Program-made: the position numbers and the translations under genes
Part shown: in pieces, positions 51,650-60,656 of the stretch
Layout: every line of letters starts with the position of its first letter
Numbering within the stretch: the first letter of the stretch is position 1
Assembly (NCBI GenBank): GCA_965262665.1
Contig: OZ253551.1
Coordinates: 372,001 to 436,000 of the forward strand
Length of the DNA stretch: 64,000 nucleotides
Source of the DNA: CBDBND01 sp965262665
GTDB taxonomy: Bacteria; Pseudomonadota; Alphaproteobacteria; Rhodospirillales; Rhodospirillaceae
Reading direction: 5' to 3'
Notes under the pieces: model-generated
What the model was told of the DNA's origin: nothing
Databases searched by the model: none
What the model saw: only the letters and a program-made list of their open reading frames with translations

Positions 51650-52238
51650 TAAGGAACTGATGCACGAGTTCGCAGCTCAAAAGCTAAAGCCTGGTCAGGT
51701 GTTCTCTCGTAAGGATGCAGCTCACTGGTTTGCCGACCACTATCCCAAAATCAAAGGCAACACCGTCGGGTTGCATGTAGAAGGCATGTCGGTGAATTCT
51801 CGCAGCCGTCGGCATAACCCAGGCATAAGGCCAGACATAGGCTGGGACCTGTTCTTCAAATTGGGCGCGAGCGAATTCCGCCTATGGGATCCCGAGAAAC
51901 CCGGCATCCATGCACCCGACCAGTTGACGAAGCCAACGGTCCAGCCGGCCGTCGCCGAGACGGCATCCCGAAAGCGCTTCGTCGAACTACCGTTCCGCCA
52001 TGATCTCCCATGCCTTGTTGCTTTATGGGTGGCGCCGCGTTCAGTCGAGGTCGCCGACCTGCTCGCTGGTTTCGTCGATGATCGCCACCCGATATGACCG
52101 CTGCGCATACACTCACATGAGGGCCATATGCATCGCCGCTACCGTCATCTTCTGGTTATGAGTCCTGAGCCTAGTCTGGACACCGGATGTCGATGCTCTA
52201 AAATCGGCGGCCCCCAACCTTATAGGCATCAGACTCTC

Positions 52239-52979
52239 ATGATCGATTTCACCCGCGCCGGTATCGCCGCGCTGCTAGCCCTGGCCCTGTCGTCCCCGGC
52301 CCATGCCGATCTCGCCGAAGCCGTTGCCGAGGCCCAGGCGGGGGACATTCGCACCGAGCAGGAGCGCGCCCGGGATGCGAACCGCAAGCCCGCTGAGACC
52401 CTGGCCTTTTTCGGCCTGCAACCGGACATGCGCGTGCTGGAGCTCCTGCCGGGCGGGGGTTGGTATACCAAGATCCTGGCGCCCGTGCTCTACGACGAGG
52501 GCGAGTTGTATATCAGCATCGGAACCGACCGGCTGAAGGAGAACCTGCTCGGCGAACCGGGCTTCGACCGGGTGAAGGTGATCGAGGCGGACGGGGAGTT
52601 CCACAGCGTCGGCCGGCTGTTCGAAGGGCTGTCGTTCCAGGCCGAGGGAATGGACCTGGTCCTGACCTTCCGCAACCTGCACAACTTCACGCCGGACGGG
52701 CGCGCCGCCATCAATGCAGCGGCGTTCGCGGCCCTGACGCCGGGCGGCCATTACGCTGTCGTCGACCACACCCGGCGCCACATGCAGGATGACGATAACG
52801 AGAACTGGCGCCGCATGGACCCAGTGCTGGCCATCAAGGAGATCGAGGCGGCCGGCTTCGAGTTCGTCGACTATTCGACGCTGCACTACCGGTTCGACGA
52901 CGAACTGCTCTACGAAGTGGGGCGCCGCTCGGTGAGCGGCAATACGGACCGGTTCACGCTGCTGTTCCGGAAACCCTGA
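52239..52979 (+). CDS. exported class I methyltransferase-like protein
   Basis: 246 residues from the ATG at 52239. The signal peptide AGIAALLALALSSPAHA is clear, an oddity for a SAM-dependent fold. The methyltransferase core follows: AETLAFFGLQPDMRVLELLPGGGWYTKILAP (motif I as ELLPGGG), VKVIEADGEFH, EGMDLVLTFRNLHNF, AALTPGGHYAVVDHTRR. This subfamily of periplasmic methyltransferase-like proteins is common in proteobacteria and has no settled substrate. Codon use is more GC-rich than its surroundings. It is intact and flanked on both sides by broken genes. Confidence 0.85.
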   Translation: MIDFTRAGIAALLALALSSPAHADLAEAVAEAQAGDIRTEQERARDANRKPAETLAFFGLQPDMRVLELLPGGGWYTKILAPVLYDEGELYISIGTDRLKENLLGEPGFDRVKVIEADGEFHSVGRLFEGLSFQAEGMDLVLTFRNLHNFTPDGRAAINAAAFAALTPGGHYAVVDHTRRHMQDDDNENWRRMDPVLAIKEIEAAGFEFVDYSTLHYRFDDELLYEVGRRSVSGNTDRFTLLFRKP

Positions 52980-53087
52980 TTTCGGCGTCAGCCGCGATGC
53001 TGGGCGCTTTAATGTGGTACTTGCAGGTTACTGTAGCGTCGGTCCGTTGATTCGGGTTTGCCAGCAGTGACGAAGAAGGCGGCGAGC

Positions 53088-53340
53088 ATGGTTCCCGGCG
53101 AAACCATTCCGGTTACGGTGACGTTTCTGGAGATGTCATCGCCGGACCAGCGCTTGCCGGCACGGGAGGCGGTAGAGACGACCGCGATCGTCCGTGTCGA
53201 GCGTCCCACCATCTCGTTCTACCGTTACCTCTACAATACGGTCGGCGCCGACTGGAACTGGCACTTGCGCCGCCGCCTTTCCGATGACGAACTGGCTGCG
53301 ATTATTCATGACGACCGTGTCGAGATCTTCGGCCTTCAAT
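53088..53340 (+). pseudogene. GNAT acetyltransferase N-terminal fragment
   Basis: MVPGETIPVTVTFLEMSSPDQ through ISFYRYLYNTVGADWNWHLRRRLSDDELAAIIHDDRVEIF is the typical start of a small GNAT family acetyltransferase. After about 53340 the sequence no longer continues the fold and the acetyl-CoA-binding half is missing. It then runs into integrase-related sequence. Confidence 0.7.
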
Positions 53341-55047
53341 CTCGCCGGAGTTCGCTCTTTTTCAGCAGAATGATCTGTTTTCATGGTGTCCCCGTATGCT
53401 GGCCGCGCCCCGAAAGCTTACCGTTGTCTGCGATTAACTTGCAAATCGGGAGGAAGGGCCTCTTCTCCAGGGCAGAAAAGGCCGTGGACAAACCGGGCGC
53501 GGCGCAAGCGGCCACGCCCGGCAGCGCGCCCGCAAGATCATCGAACGCGCCGCTTGCGGCGACGATCCGCAACAAGCGCGCGCCGAAACCCTCGCCATGC
53601 CGACGCTCGCGGCCGCCTTTGAGGCCTACATGAGGGCCGCTACCGGACGCGCGCAGCGCACCGACGAGCTTTACCGCTACGAAATGAAGCGCTATCTCGG
53701 CGACTGGCGCTCCCGTCCCCTCGATACGATCGAATACGAGGATATCAAGGACCGCTTCGAGCTCATTACCACCGACCATGGCTGGTCGGCGGCCAACCGG
53801 ACAATCTCTCTTCTAAGGTCGGTGTACCAACGGCCCTGCGCGGATTTCGAGGGCTTACGCAACCCAGTCAGTCTCTGGCTTGACACGGGCGGAAGCTTCC
53901 ACCGCAAAGCGCGGCGAACGATTTCGCCGCCCGCCGAGATCTTGCCGTGCTGGCGCACCGGGATCGAGGCGGAAGTGTTCAACCCGGTAATGCGGGATGC
54001 GCTGTGGTGCGCGATCTATACCGGAATGCACCGCGACGAAGTGCTGACCCTGCGCTGGGAACGGCTCGACATGGAGGCGCGAACATTCAGGCTGGGCAAG
54101 ACAAGAACCGGCGTTCACCTCGCCCTTCCCATGACAACGCATCTTGCGACCATCGTTGATCGCCGGCGCTCGGCGAGCATGGGTCTGCTGGCCCGTCTTC
54201 GTGCCTGGGTGTTCCCATCACCCACTAGCGCATGATCTGACCTGATTGAATCGTTGGGGGATTCACAGGGCGAGGGATTTGTGATTCAAGATGTCGGCCG
54301 GGTTGAGGAGGCCGGCATTGATGTCGAAAGCCCTTTCCCTTGATCTTCGCAATCGGGTTCTATCAGCGGTTTCAGAGGGTATGAGCCATAGAGCGGCTGG
54401 TGCGCGTTTCGGGGTAAGCGCGGCGAGCGTGAGCCGTTGGCGTGCGCTGGAACGCGAACAGGGAGACGCCCGCCCGAAGGCGCTTGGCGGGGACCGTCGC
54501 TCGGGCCGGATCGAGGCGCAGCGCGGCGTGATCCTGGGTCTTCTTGAGGAGAGGCGGGACATGGCCATTGAGGAGTTGCGCGCGGCTCTCGGGGACCGAG
54601 ACCTCACCTTCAGCTACGGGTCGATACAGCGCTTCCTCGTGCGCCACGGCATCACGCGAAAAAAAAGACCGGCCATGCGGCGGAGCAAGACCGTCCGGAC
54701 GTGTTGAGCCGGCGACAGGCCAGGCGCGACAGCCAGCCCGGCCTCGACCCCGACCGGCTGGTGTTCATCGACGAGACCTGGGCCAAGACCAACATGGCCC
54801 GCACCCACGGCTGGGCCCCGCGCGGCGAACGCCTGCGCATGGCCGCCCCCCACGGACACTGGAACACAACCACCTTCCTCGCCGGGCTCACACGGCACGG
54901 CATGATCTCTCCCTTCGTGATCAACGGCGCTATCGACCGCGATGCCTTCGAGGCCTACGTCAAAGAGGGCCTCGTCCCCGAACTGGACTGGTACCGGTAA
55001 AATGGAGAGTGCCTTCTGTTAAAGTTTAAACTCAACAGGAGGCCCAT

Positions 55048-55323
55048 ATGGGTATCGGAAGAACTGAGGAATTTCGTTCTGAAGCCGTTCGGATTGCATT
55101 GACGAGCGGGCTATCACACAAGCAAGTTGCCGCCGATCTTGGCATTGGCCTGTCTACATTAGGCAAGTGGATTACCAGTCATAAGCACACTGAGCTGCTG
55201 TCCGGCCCTCATAATGATAAAGACAAGGAATTGGCTCGCCTTTGCAAGGAGAACAGGACATTGCGTGAGGAGCGGGACATTTTAAAAAAAGCGACGGCCT
55301 TCTTCGCGAGCCAAAGCCGATGA
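55048..55323 (+). CDS. IS3 OrfA
   Basis: 91 residues with GGAGG before the ATG. Helix-turn-helix of the transposase_8 type (EFRSEAVRIALTSGLSHKQVAADLGIGLSTLGKWI) and a C-terminal leucine-zipper-like helix (KELARLCKENRTLREERDILKKATAFFA) that binds OrfAB. Its TGA overlaps the OrfB start in ATGA. Confidence 0.9.
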   Translation: MGIGRTEEFRSEAVRIALTSGLSHKQVAADLGIGLSTLGKWITSHKHTELLSGPHNDKDKELARLCKENRTLREERDILKKATAFFASQSR

Positions 55324-56177
55324 GGTTTCATTTCATCGCAAAGGAGAAGGCCAATTTTTCAATCTGCAGGATGTGCAAAGTCCTGAGGGTCAGTGAAAGC
55401 GGCTACTACGCTTGGGTGTCTCGCCCTGCCAGTCAGCGCCAACGCGACGACAGGGTCTATTTGGCCCATATTCGTGCCGAACATGCCCGTAATTATCGGG
55501 CCTATGGTCGCCAGCGAATGACTGATGAACTCAGGGATCAAGGCAGCGTCATTGGTGAACGCCGGGTCGGGCGGTTGATGCGGGAGAACGATATTCGCAT
55601 CGTCAGAACTCATAAATTCAAACGCACGACAAACAGTAATCACAACCACAACATAGCTCCCAACCTTCTGGATGGAGATTTTCAGGCCACGGGACCAAAC
55701 CAGAAATGGGCCGGTGATATCAGCTATCTCTGGACGGCAGCGGGCTGGCTGTATCTTGCGGTGATCATCGATTTGTATTCACGCCGTGTCATTGGCTGGG
55801 CCGTCAGCGACAGGCTCAAACGGGATTTGCCGATCAAGGCTCTGAAAAGGGCCATTGCATTGCGACAACCGCCACCAGGGGTCATTCATCATTCTGATCG
55901 TGGCTCGCAGTATTGCTCCAACGATTACCGGAAACTTCTCAAAGACCACGGCTTTCTCTCTTCGATGTCTGGCAAAGGGAATTGCTATGGCAATGCGACT
56001 GTAGAAACGTTCTTCAAATCATTGAAAGCAGAATTAATATGGAGGGAACACTATGAAACCAGGGAACAGGCACAAAACGCCCTGTTCCATTATATCAATG
56101 GATTTTATAATCCGCGTCGTCGCCATTCATATCTGGGCAGCATCAGTCCGGTGAAGTGCGAAAGTATGGCGGCTTAG
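55320..56177 (+). CDS. IS3 OrfB transposase
   Basis: 285 residues. HTH_21 region (CRMCKVLRVSESGYYAW), then the rve integrase core with all three catalytic residues: WAGDISYLW (Asp), VIHHSDRGSQYCS (Asp) and NATVETFFKSLKAELIW (Glu), and the C-terminal YNPRRRHSYLGSISPVKCE. Full length. The active fusion OrfAB is normally made by -1 frameshifting before the OrfA stop. Confidence 0.92.
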   Translation: MRFHFIAKEKANFSICRMCKVLRVSESGYYAWVSRPASQRQRDDRVYLAHIRAEHARNYRAYGRQRMTDELRDQGSVIGERRVGRLMRENDIRIVRTHKFKRTTNSNHNHNIAPNLLDGDFQATGPNQKWAGDISYLWTAAGWLYLAVIIDLYSRRVIGWAVSDRLKRDLPIKALKRAIALRQPPPGVIHHSDRGSQYCSNDYRKLLKDHGFLSSMSGKGNCYGNATVETFFKSLKAELIWREHYETREQAQNALFHYINGFYNPRRRHSYLGSISPVKCESMAA

Positions 56178-56855
56178 GTGAGAAGGTAACTCTCCACTTT
56201 TGCGGTGCAGGTCCAAACTGAGGCCCGGCGATATCGTCGTCATGGACAACCTCTCAAGCCACAAGGGACCCAAGGTCCGCAAGATGATCGAAGACACCGG
56301 CGCACAACTCCTCTTCCTGCCGCCCTATAGCCCTGACTTCAATCCCATCGAACTCGCCTTCGCAAAGCTCAAGGCAAGGCTCCGAAAAGCCGCTGAGCGA
56401 ACCGTCGATGGTCTCTGGAACGCCATCGGCCAAATCTCCCTGACCTTCTCCCCGCAAGAATGCAAAAACTACTTCAACGCCGCCGGATACAGCGCAACGT
56501 GATCGGATTCCGCTCTAGCGCATCGGGCCATGTAGAGGATCCGCATCATCTCTACAGCCGGATCAGTGAAGTGGGCGGTGCGAAGTTCTGGTTCCAGGGT
56601 ATGCGGGATTGTTTCATCGCCGTGGCGGAGCGTGAACTGATGCTTCCGACTTCGCTCACCGACCGCTTGGTCAACCGGGCACGCCGCGGTAATTTCCCGG
56701 AAGACCATGGCGCCAATTGGACCATCGATCAACTCAGGGAACCCGCTCAGCGTATTGCTGATCGAATCGAAACGCTGATGAACGCGGCCGTGCCGGGCGA
56801 GGCTGCGCGCACTCATACATTGACTGCGTTCCCGACAGACAATCAGAGGAACTGA

Positions 56856-57112
56856 TCCTTACATCACTCCGCCTGGGCCCCTTTTTGTGGGTCACGAAAG
56901 GCGTTCTGGGAGCGTGCTCCGTCGGGGCCAAAAACGGGGTGCCGGAGAAAGCATACGACAAAAGTGCGCCTGGGTGCGCTGGAGTTGTAACCAATCCGCT
57001 TTCAGTTTGATTACGGATTTGTACATCGTTTTTTTTGATGAATTTTAGATAGCTAAATTATGACGTGTTATCAATTAGGTAGCGTGTCCTGACATCAAAT
57101 AGCAAGAATGGG
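56856..57112. other. gap after the integrase 3' end
   Basis: No gene supported. AT-rich near 57020-57090 with a T8 run; may hold the attachment side of the old integrase. Confidence 0.4.
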
Positions 57113-57526
57113 CTAGCTGTCGATCATGAAGGCGAAGTGCTTGAGGTCTATGCCACGAAACGGCGGGATCGTGGAGCTACACTTAGGTTCCTGAAACGCA
57201 CGATGAAGCGTTATGGTCGGCCGGCTTCGATCGTCACAGATAGGCTACAGTCATACCGGGCGGCGATGAAGGTGATCGGCACTGCGGCCGCCCAGACCTG
57301 CGGTCGTTGGCTGAACAACCTAGCGGAAAACTCACATCGGCCCTTCCGACGACGGGAAGGGGCAATGGCTCGGTTCAGAGACATCAAGACCCTGCAGAAG
57401 TTCGCCTCCGTCCATGCCTCGATCTACAACCATTTCAACCACCAACGCCATCTCAACCGCCGCGATACTTTCAAACAAGACCGAGCTGCTGCCTTGGCCG
57501 AATGGCGTCAACTTGCTGCCTGAGAG
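57113..57526 (+). pseudogene. IS6 transposase fragment (second type), 5' truncated
   Basis: Encodes LAVDHEGEVLEVYATKRRDRGA through ALAEWRQLAA, about 137 residues covering the second (TDRLQSYRAAM) and third (NNLAENSHRPF) catalytic regions. The HTH and first Asp are missing. The element tip TAGTCTGACAATGTC follows at 57560-57574, just before phhB. Confidence 0.85.
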
Positions 57527-57618
57527 TCCTCGATTGTAGGTTCTTCTGCTCCGGGTCAGTTAGTCTGACAATGTCGTTTTCCGAAAGTACAATCGTAAAT
57601 CGAGCAAATGAGACTGAA

Positions 57619-57963
57619 ATGACGCTTTCCGAAAAGACATGCGCTCCCTGCCGCGGTGGAATTCCGCCCCTGGCCGAGAACGATGCGGCGGTCTTCGCGC
57701 GCGACGTCCCGGATTGGAAATTAACGCAAGGGTCGACGCGAATCGAGCGTGCGTTCAAGTTTGATGACTTCGTCGCCGCACTGGCCTTCGTCAATCAGGT
57801 CGGCGAGTTAGCCGAGAAAGAGGGGCATCACCCCGATCTGGCGTTTGGCTGGGGCTATGCCAACATCGAACTCTACACCCACAAGATCAAGGGCCTACAT
57901 GAGAACGACTTTATCATGGCGGCCAAGATCGATTGCATAGCCGCGGGGACTTTATCAGACTAA
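57619..57963 (+). CDS. phhB: pterin-4a-carbinolamine dehydratase (PCD/DCoH)
   Basis: 114 residues. The PCD pattern is clear: LAENDAAVFARDVPDWKLTQGSTRIERAFKFDDFVAALAFVNQVGELAEKEGHHPDLAFGWGYANIELYTHKIKGLHENDFIMAAKID, with the catalytic EGHHPD and the closing His in YTHKIKGL. It recycles 4a-hydroxy-tetrahydrobiopterin for aromatic amino acid hydroxylases. The last residues (AAGTLSD) and the stop come from an inverted IS6 tip, so the native C-terminus was replaced, though the essential part is complete. The upstream side is also an IS6 tip, about 45 bases before the ATG. Confidence 0.85.
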   Translation: MTLSEKTCAPCRGGIPPLAENDAAVFARDVPDWKLTQGSTRIERAFKFDDFVAALAFVNQVGELAEKEGHHPDLAFGWGYANIELYTHKIKGLHENDFIMAAKIDCIAAGTLSD

Positions 57964-58015
57964 TCGGCGCTGAGCAGAAGAAGCCGTAATAAAGGATTTT
58001 CAGGCAGTAAATTGC
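57950..58015 (-). mobile_element. IS6-type tail remnant overlapping the phhB stop
   Basis: tttatcagactaatc, gagcagaagaa and caggcag match, in reverse, the tip and tail of the fragment that ends at 57574. It supplies the last codons of phhB. Confidence 0.6.
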
Positions 58016-58018
58016 TTC

Positions 58019-58075
58019 CTGTCCCTTCCTTCTATCTTATTATCCGGTTGTCTCTTTGAAAACCTCATCCGCTGG
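58019..58075 (+). repeat. rearranged palindromic repeat
   Basis: TGTCCCTTCC then, after a short insertion, TTTGAAAACC plus TCATCCGC; two left-arm pieces without a right arm. A decayed member of the 78-bp family. Confidence 0.5.
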
Positions 58076-58098
58076 CATTGCTTTAAGGAAAGTCGCAG

Positions 58099-59352
58099 TC
58101 ATCCAGCGTTACGCTTTTCATTCACCTTCCGGAGTACGGCAACATCGATCTGGGTTTTGCCTTGCGCTTCGGCTTCTTTAAATATGGCTTTTAAAGCCAT
58201 CCCGCGGAACATGGCCGGAATTTTCCTTACACTGGCCGCGGCACCCGATGTGAAGATCATACCCTCTCTCGTGGAATTCATTTTTTCCCAGAATTTCTGA
58301 TCCACAGGGGCATTGTCATCTGCGCCGTCATCTCTCGCGACAAGTTTATCCTCTGTCGCCTCGTCATTCGTTCTCTCGCCATAGGTCATTTCCGGCTTGT
58401 TCTCCGGCGCGTAGAGTTCCGACACAGGCACGTAGTCGAGGTTAGGGTCAAATTGCAACGGCGTCTGAGTTTCGGGGTGACGGTCGGGACGAAACTCATT
58501 GATAATCGCCACACGTTGCATGTGGCGGAACGCGGGCGAAAAATCGTTGATGCCGCGGTGTTGCAGGCACCGGTTATCCCACATGGCAATGGTGTCCATT
58601 TCCCAGGTCATACGCACTTCGAACTCAGGGCGATAAGAATGTTTCCTTAGGAAGTTCAGCAGCCATAGGCTTTCCTCTTCAGACAACTGAGGAATGTATT
58701 TGCCGGTCAGCTGGGATGGATAAATGCACTTGCGCCCCGTTTCTGGATGCACAGGCGCAACCGGGTGGGTGGCGGGCGGATTGCGTTTCATCATGTCTTC
58801 CCAGGCCTTTGCGCCCCCGCCTTCCAAAATGCTTTTGCCGAATGTTTTGTCCAGGTCGTGCACGCAATCAAGACTGTCAATCAGATCCTTCATGGGTTGC
58901 GACAGGGCGTCATAGGCCTTTTCCATGTCACACCAGATGGTATTGCCAGCACCGGGCGGCGTCGCTAAAGCTCGCAGGATTGAGAGCTTGGAGGGGTAGT
59001 CGCGGAACGTATCATCAGCGTGATAGTTCACGTCAGAGCCGATGGTCGTCAATTCATCGAATTGCTGGTCTTTGATTTGTGGGTAGTCGTCCACCTGCGG
59101 CACCGCACCAGGCCCTTGAGGCAGCCCCCATTGACGGGCAAAGGCCACATGCTGATCTTTATCCATGGGCTGATTGCAGAAGAACAGAACCTTGAATTCC
59201 AAAAAGGCATCTTTCAGCTCAGCAAAGGCATCGTCAGACAAATCATTTAAATCAATACCCTCAATATAGGCTCCCAGCGCGCCAGAGGCGGGTATTGCTT
59301 TGAAGTTTTTATAGTTTTTAAGTTCACGCTCGGTCGTAAATTGATAGCTCAT
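58099..59352 (-). CDS. TauD/TfdA family dioxygenase with long C-terminal extension
   Basis: 417 residues from MSYQFTTERELK (ATG 59350-59352, GGGAAGAA upstream; an ATG eight codons earlier is possible). Fe(II)/2-oxoglutarate ligands: H111-A-D113 in NYHADDTF and distal H265 in RCLQHRGINDF, with the 2-oxoglutarate-binding Arg near 276 (AFRHMQRV). This family hydroxylates sulfonates, phenoxyacids, carnitine precursors and similar compounds. The last 120 residues, after NEFRPDRHPETQ, are not part of the usual 280-300-residue fold and are charged and helical. Intact and alone. Confidence 0.88.
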   Translation of the reverse strand: MSYQFTTERELKNYKNFKAIPASGALGAYIEGIDLNDLSDDAFAELKDAFLEFKVLFFCNQPMDKDQHVAFARQWGLPQGPGAVPQVDDYPQIKDQQFDELTTIGSDVNYHADDTFRDYPSKLSILRALATPPGAGNTIWCDMEKAYDALSQPMKDLIDSLDCVHDLDKTFGKSILEGGGAKAWEDMMKRNPPATHPVAPVHPETGRKCIYPSQLTGKYIPQLSEEESLWLLNFLRKHSYRPEFEVRMTWEMDTIAMWDNRCLQHRGINDFSPAFRHMQRVAIINEFRPDRHPETQTPLQFDPNLDYVPVSELYAPENKPEMTYGERTNDEATEDKLVARDDGADDNAPVDQKFWEKMNSTREGMIFTSGAAASVRKIPAMFRGMALKAIFKEAEAQGKTQIDVAVLRKVNEKRNAG

Positions 59353-59596
59353 GAGTGTGTTCTTCCCATATGTCAATGGTTCTTCTGCCTATGAAAGCGA
59401 CTCTTGAGTCCAAAAATTAAAAGCCACGGCTCTTACATCATTTTGCTTTGCTACTCGCTTGCTTGGGGTACTTGGTAAACACCCTATCCAATAACCAATA
59501 GGGCAGGTGCTGCATTGTCCGCATAATAAAGCCATGTGGTTTGCGGAACGCGATGCGCCCTTTATTTTTTTCAGACCTTCCCGGATCACGGCAGCG

Positions 59597-59767
59597 GGCA
59601 CTGTCAGAGTAAATCGCCTTGAGTCAAGTGGTGCGGTCTCTTAGCCTCCAGAGATGCACAATCCCTTCCGTTATTTCAACAGCTCGCCCGAGGTCATCCG
59701 CAGCACTGTGATGCTGTATGTTAGATTTCCACTGTCCCTGAGACAGGTCGAAGATCTACTTCTCTAA
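59597..59767 (+). pseudogene. IS6 transposase N-terminal fragment with element end
   Basis: Element end GGCACTGTCAGAGTAAA at 59597, then from the ATG at 59654 MHNPFRYFNSSPEVIRSTVM and LYVRFPLSLRQVEDLLL followed by a stop. Only 37 residues. From 59768 to about 60164 I see only further element tips (GGCATTGTCAGACTAAA at 60002; TCTGACAATGCC at 60152) and no gene. Confidence 0.7.
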
Positions 59768-60164
59768 TCGGGTTGTCTAAGTCAGGCTCTCCTCCAGCAT
59801 TCACCGAGTTCCTACCGCGTCCGGCTGTAAATATCGCACCGTGGGTGTCTTGCTTCTCTTCGTGATCGGCACCCGTATCCGGGGCCATCGACAAGATGGG
59901 ATCAGAAAGAGAGGTGGAACAATCTCGACGGCGCCCTCTCACCATCAACAATGGATCGGGGTCAGCAGGTCTTGCGAACTCACCTCGTCCTTCGTCCCCA
60001 CGGGCATTGTCAGACTAAATTAATTTGTTAGTCTAGTAAGGTGAGTTTTCGCCGTTCCGAGCCGCGCCTTGCTTGGTCAATACCAAGCGAACCAATAGTT
60101 TAGTGTCCAAACCCAGGTAACAAGGGCCCAAGAGAGTTGGCCCTAACCAGTTACTCTGACAATG

Positions 60165-60464
60165 CCCGACGAAGCACTGTTGGAACATCCGCGCATCCAG
60201 GATGGCAAGGATCGTGCCCAGTTGGTCGTGGGGCGGCGTGCCATCGGAAAACGGCCGGAAGCGGCGTAGAAGATCGCGTTTCTTGTCGCCGAAACGGGCA
60301 ATATCGACAATGCTGTCGGCGCCCGCCAGCACCGCCAATAGGCAAGGCAGCAGCACCTCATCAAGCGGATAGACCACCTTGCCCCGTTGGCGAGGGTCCG
60401 CAAGATCCTCAAAATGATCAAGAAAGACAACGGTTTCCGCGAATGCGCCCGAACTCTCCATCAT
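60165..60464 (-). pseudogene. ISAs1 family transposase N-terminal fragment
   Basis: FLDHFEDLADPRQRGKVVYPLDEVLLPCLLAVLAGADSI and DGTPPHDQLGTILAILDARMFQQCFV form the conserved N-terminal region of ISAs1 transposases. It is cut at about 60165 by an IS6-type tip. The catalytic core is missing. Confidence 0.75.
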
Positions 60465-60656
60465 AACCTCCCATACCGAATCGGCGGTCTTCGATAGATT
60501 CAGCACATCAACACATTGTCACGCACTTTTTCACCCGATTGCTCTGAGTCAATGCCGCTGTGTCGCGCGCAGCCGTGGCCTGCATCCAAATTGGACGCTG
60601 CGGGCATCTATTCCATAAGGGCGGCATCTCGCCGCTTCGCTATACTGGATAGGGAC

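Larger units (their letters stand above)
50718..51978 (+). pseudogene. DUF7669-like gene interrupted by IS5
   Basis: Removing the IS5 (50744-51649) and one TAA copy joins ATG CCG ATT TAC GAG AAA TCC with ACT AAG GAA CTG. This gives MPIYEKSTKELMHEFAAQKL, then FSRKDAAHWFADHYPKIKGNTVGLHVEGMS and LFFKLGASEFRLWDPEK. The pattern is a winged-helix-like domain seen at the N-terminus of some restriction-associated proteins. The C-terminal part after about 51970 no longer looks native, so the gene was probably already truncated. The original function is unknown. Confidence 0.65.
55003..56196 (+). mobile_element. IS3 family element
   Basis: Ends TGGAGAGTGCCTTCT and (reverse) TGGAGAGTTACCTTCT are clear inverted repeats, with flanking aaa-type bases that may extend them by four. 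Two overlapping genes inside are intact, so this is the youngest insertion of the stack and probably active. Confidence 0.88.
54291..56502 (+). pseudogene. IS630 transposase, two frames, interrupted by IS3
   Basis: 54291-54707 gives the HTH part (MSKALSLDLRNRVLSAVSEGMSHRAAGARFGVSAASVSRW), and a second frame (about 54670-55000) gives RLVFIDETWAKTNMARTHGW with the first catalytic Asp. The two join over the A8 run at 54659-54666, where a -1 slip would fuse them as known for IS630 relatives. 56200-56502 gives the rest: DIVVMDNLSSHKG with the second Asp and PPYSPDFNPIELAFAKLKA with the final Glu. All catalytic residues survive, but the IS3 insertion breaks the gene. Confidence 0.85.
54228..56515 (+). 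mobile_element. IS630 family element carrying a nested IS3
   Basis: Bounded by TA duplications at 54226-54227 and 56516-56517, the signature of IS630. Ends GCGCATGATCTGAC and (reverse) GAGCGGAATCCGATC are imperfect inverted repeats. The IS3 element sits within the transposase gene. Confidence 0.85.
53510..56855 (+). pseudogene. tyrosine integrase interrupted by IS630
   Basis: The 5' part (53510-54227) encodes ARKIIERAACGDDPQQ, AAAFEAYMRA, the core-binding domain and the first catalytic region GMHRDEVLTLRWERLD (Arg), ending WVFPSPTSA. The 3' part (56518-56855) resumes SGHVEDPHHLYSRISEVGG, KFWFQGMRDCFIAVAERELML, DHGANWTIDQLREPAQRIADRIE. The joined reading PTSA-SGHVED is seamless when IS630 and one TA are removed. 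The 3' part has GMRD where HxLR is usual, so the active site is already atypical. A second integrase unrelated to the one at 19894; it may have served the tRNA-fMet sites. Confidence 0.85.

Noticed and set aside
52275..52886. 203-residue antisense frame opposite the exported methyltransferase
   Set aside because: Low-complexity shadow; the sense strand has signal peptide and methyltransferase motifs.
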